A stretch of 64,000 nt of DNA from contig NZ_KI519454.1 in the NCBI RefSeq assembly GCF_000482545.1, positions 2,578,954 to 2,642,953 of the forward strand, given 5' to 3'. Below the pieces are notes generated by a model. It searched no databases and was not told the origin of the DNA. It saw only the letters and a list, made by a program, of their open reading frames with translations. Of this stretch, positions 62,902-64,000 are shown one piece after another. The stretch is from Arthrobacter sp. 35W. Lineage in GTDB: Bacteria > Actinomycetota > Actinomycetes > Actinomycetales > Micrococcaceae. The position numbers and the translations under genes were made by a program. Numbering within the stretch: the stretch's first letter is position 1; the number at the start of each line of letters is the position of its first letter.

Positions 62902-64000
62902 CCCGTATTCCCGTCCCGCTGCGGCTCCTGCGCCTGCTGTGGCGCCCGGGAGCCGGCAGCACCGCCCTGGTGGCTCTGCCGGTGGCCGCCTTTGCCCTGG
63001 TCACGGCGCTGGTGCTTGTGGTCCTGGCCGGCGCCATGACCTTCTACACCGCTCCCCCGGCCGAGGACGGATCCACCGGCCTCTACCAGGTTCTTGCCTC
63101 CCTGGCGCTGGCGCTGATGCTTGTCCCGCTGGCCACCCTGGGAAGTTCCGCGGCCCGGCTGTCGGCCCGCCGCCGCGACGAACGGCTCTCCACACTGCGC
63201 CTGCTCGGGGCAACGCCCGGCCAGGTGGGCGCACTGGCCGTGCTTGAATCCACGCTGCTGGCCGCGGCCGGCGCCGTCGCCGGAGTGGTGCTCTACGCCG
63301 CTGCCGTCCCCGCCGTGGCGCTGCTGCATTTCCGCGGTGCTGTGCTGGGACTGGATGCCCTCTGGCTCAGCCCCCTTGCCGTGTTCGCCACGGTGGCCGG
63401 CGTCGCCCTGTTGGCCGCGGCCAGCGCCGCCGCCGGATTGCGGCGGGTGGTGCTGACCCCACTGGGCGTGCGGACCCGGCAGCAGCCGGCCGGCGCCCAT
63501 TGGCTCCGGCTGGCCCTCGGCACTGCCGCAGTGCTGGGCATCGTCCTGGCACTGAGCCTGCTCGGCTCCCTCGGCTCCTTCCTGGCCATTGCCGCCGTCG
63601 CCGCCGGGGCCTTTGCCGCCGGACTCGCGGTGCTCAACCTGCTGGGGCCGTTCGCCCTCAAGGCCGTGGCCGGCCGAAATCTGCGCCGTGCCGCCACGCC
63701 GGAGCGCCTGTTGGCGGCCCGCACGGTGCTGGAATCCCCCAAGGAGGCCTGGCGGCAGGTCAGCGGACTCGCCATGGCCAGCTTTGTCGCGGTGGTGGCC
63801 GGCACCGGGCTGGCCCTGATGGACAGTGCCGCGTCCTCCGGCACAGATGACGTGCTGGTGGCCGACATCCGCACCGGCGTCGTCATCACGGTGGTGGCGT
63901 CCTTCCTGATGGTCGCGTGCTCGGCCGGGGTCAACCAGGCCGCGGCCGTGCTGGACCGGGCTGGCCTCTACACCAGCCTGGACCGCCTCGGCATGCCCGT
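62898..64000 (+). CDS. FtsX-like ABC permease, 5' part (cut by window edge)
   Basis: The gene runs off the right edge after about 367 residues. It begins at an ATGA overlap with the ATPase gene. The visible part has an N-terminal helix (about 22-48) and two more helices (67-85 and 112-135) around an FtsX core with SARRRDERLSTLRLLGATPGQV, the loop that contacts the ATPase. More helices lie at 150-172, 205-235, 285-305 and 325-345. This pattern suits a 10-helix FtsX permease. A large extracytoplasmic domain is not visible in this portion. Confidence 0.9.
   Translation, partial: MTRIPVPLRLLRLLWRPGAGSTALVALPVAAFALVTALVLVVLAGAMTFYTAPPAEDGSTGLYQVLASLALALMLVPLATLGSSAARLSARRRDERLSTLRLLGATPGQVGALAVLESTLLAAAGAVAGVVLYAAAVPAVALLHFRGAVLGLDALWLSPLAVFATVAGVALLAAASAAAGLRRVVLTPLGVRTRQQPAGAHWLRLALGTAAVLGIVLALSLLGSLGSFLAIAAVAAGAFAAGLAVLNLLGPFALKAVAGRNLRRAATPERLLAARTVLESPKEAWRQVSGLAMASFVAVVAGTGLALMDSAASSGTDDVLVADIRTGVVITVVASFLMVACSAGVNQAAAVLDRAGLYTSLDRLGMP

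Overview
This window is high-GC, densely coded actinobacterial DNA with few intergenic gaps, many ATGA/GTGA overlaps and frequent GTG starts. The gene set points to Micrococcaceae, most likely an Arthrobacter-like chromosome: WhiB1, MtrAB-LpqB, PdtaS, a BldC-like regulator, a SecA without a C-terminal zinc motif, a 180-kDa NAD-glutamate dehydrogenase and a mycothiol-type DinB/TIGR03086 protein. I see no insertion sequence, prophage, CRISPR array, rRNA or tRNA. Nothing looks broken; two genes (positions 1 and 64000) are cut by the window ends. No gene-free stretch exceeds about 270 bases.

Layout. 1-1777: galactofuranose operon glf-glfT2 (minus), cut by the left edge. 2045-6554: an orphan FHA-FtsK/EssC-like ATPase and a small membrane protein, convergent. 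6599-13544: whiB1 with a structured leader, facing pdtaS and gdh. 13605-18379: a CpaE-like/SAF pair, then a BldC-like regulator, a conserved hypothetical, a LysM membrane protein and an Rv3235-family protein. 18455-28783: secA, a YcaQ-like protein, hpf, comF and lpqB-mtrB-mtrA, all minus. From memory of M. tuberculosis this resembles Rv3219-Rv3246c. 28976-34678: a plus-strand MoxR/DUF58 operon. 34754-36261: a MetE-like protein and chorismate mutase. 36370-42689: an F420-reductase-family protein and an oligopeptide ABC importer. 42838-46790: glutamine amidotransferase, TIGR03086 protein, mnmA and a cysteine desulfurase. 46965-51520: a predicted Fe-S sensing regulator facing a four-gene pterin/folate operon. 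51623-56650: a Tat-exported GH95 fucosidase, a lipoprotein and a lipid kinase. 56725-59947: J-domain protein, TrmL, a methyltransferase and a TipA-like MerR regulator. 60064-61883: etfB-etfA. 62077-64000: an ABC ATPase and FtsX-type permease.

The most notable system is 46965-51520. A SufR-like regulator with five C-terminal cysteines is transcribed away from folE, an NAD(P)H/FAD reductase, a FolP2-type dihydropteroate-synthase paralogue and an Rv2671/RibD_C-type reductase. A perfect 8-bp dyad in the shared promoter overlaps a TTGACC-N17-TAAAGT promoter. The set reads as a switchable second pterin/folate module under Fe-S or redox control. The window also carries two families of large intergenic palindromes at gene ends (around 34.7, 37.1 and 43.6 kb; and around 46.9 and 60.0 kb).
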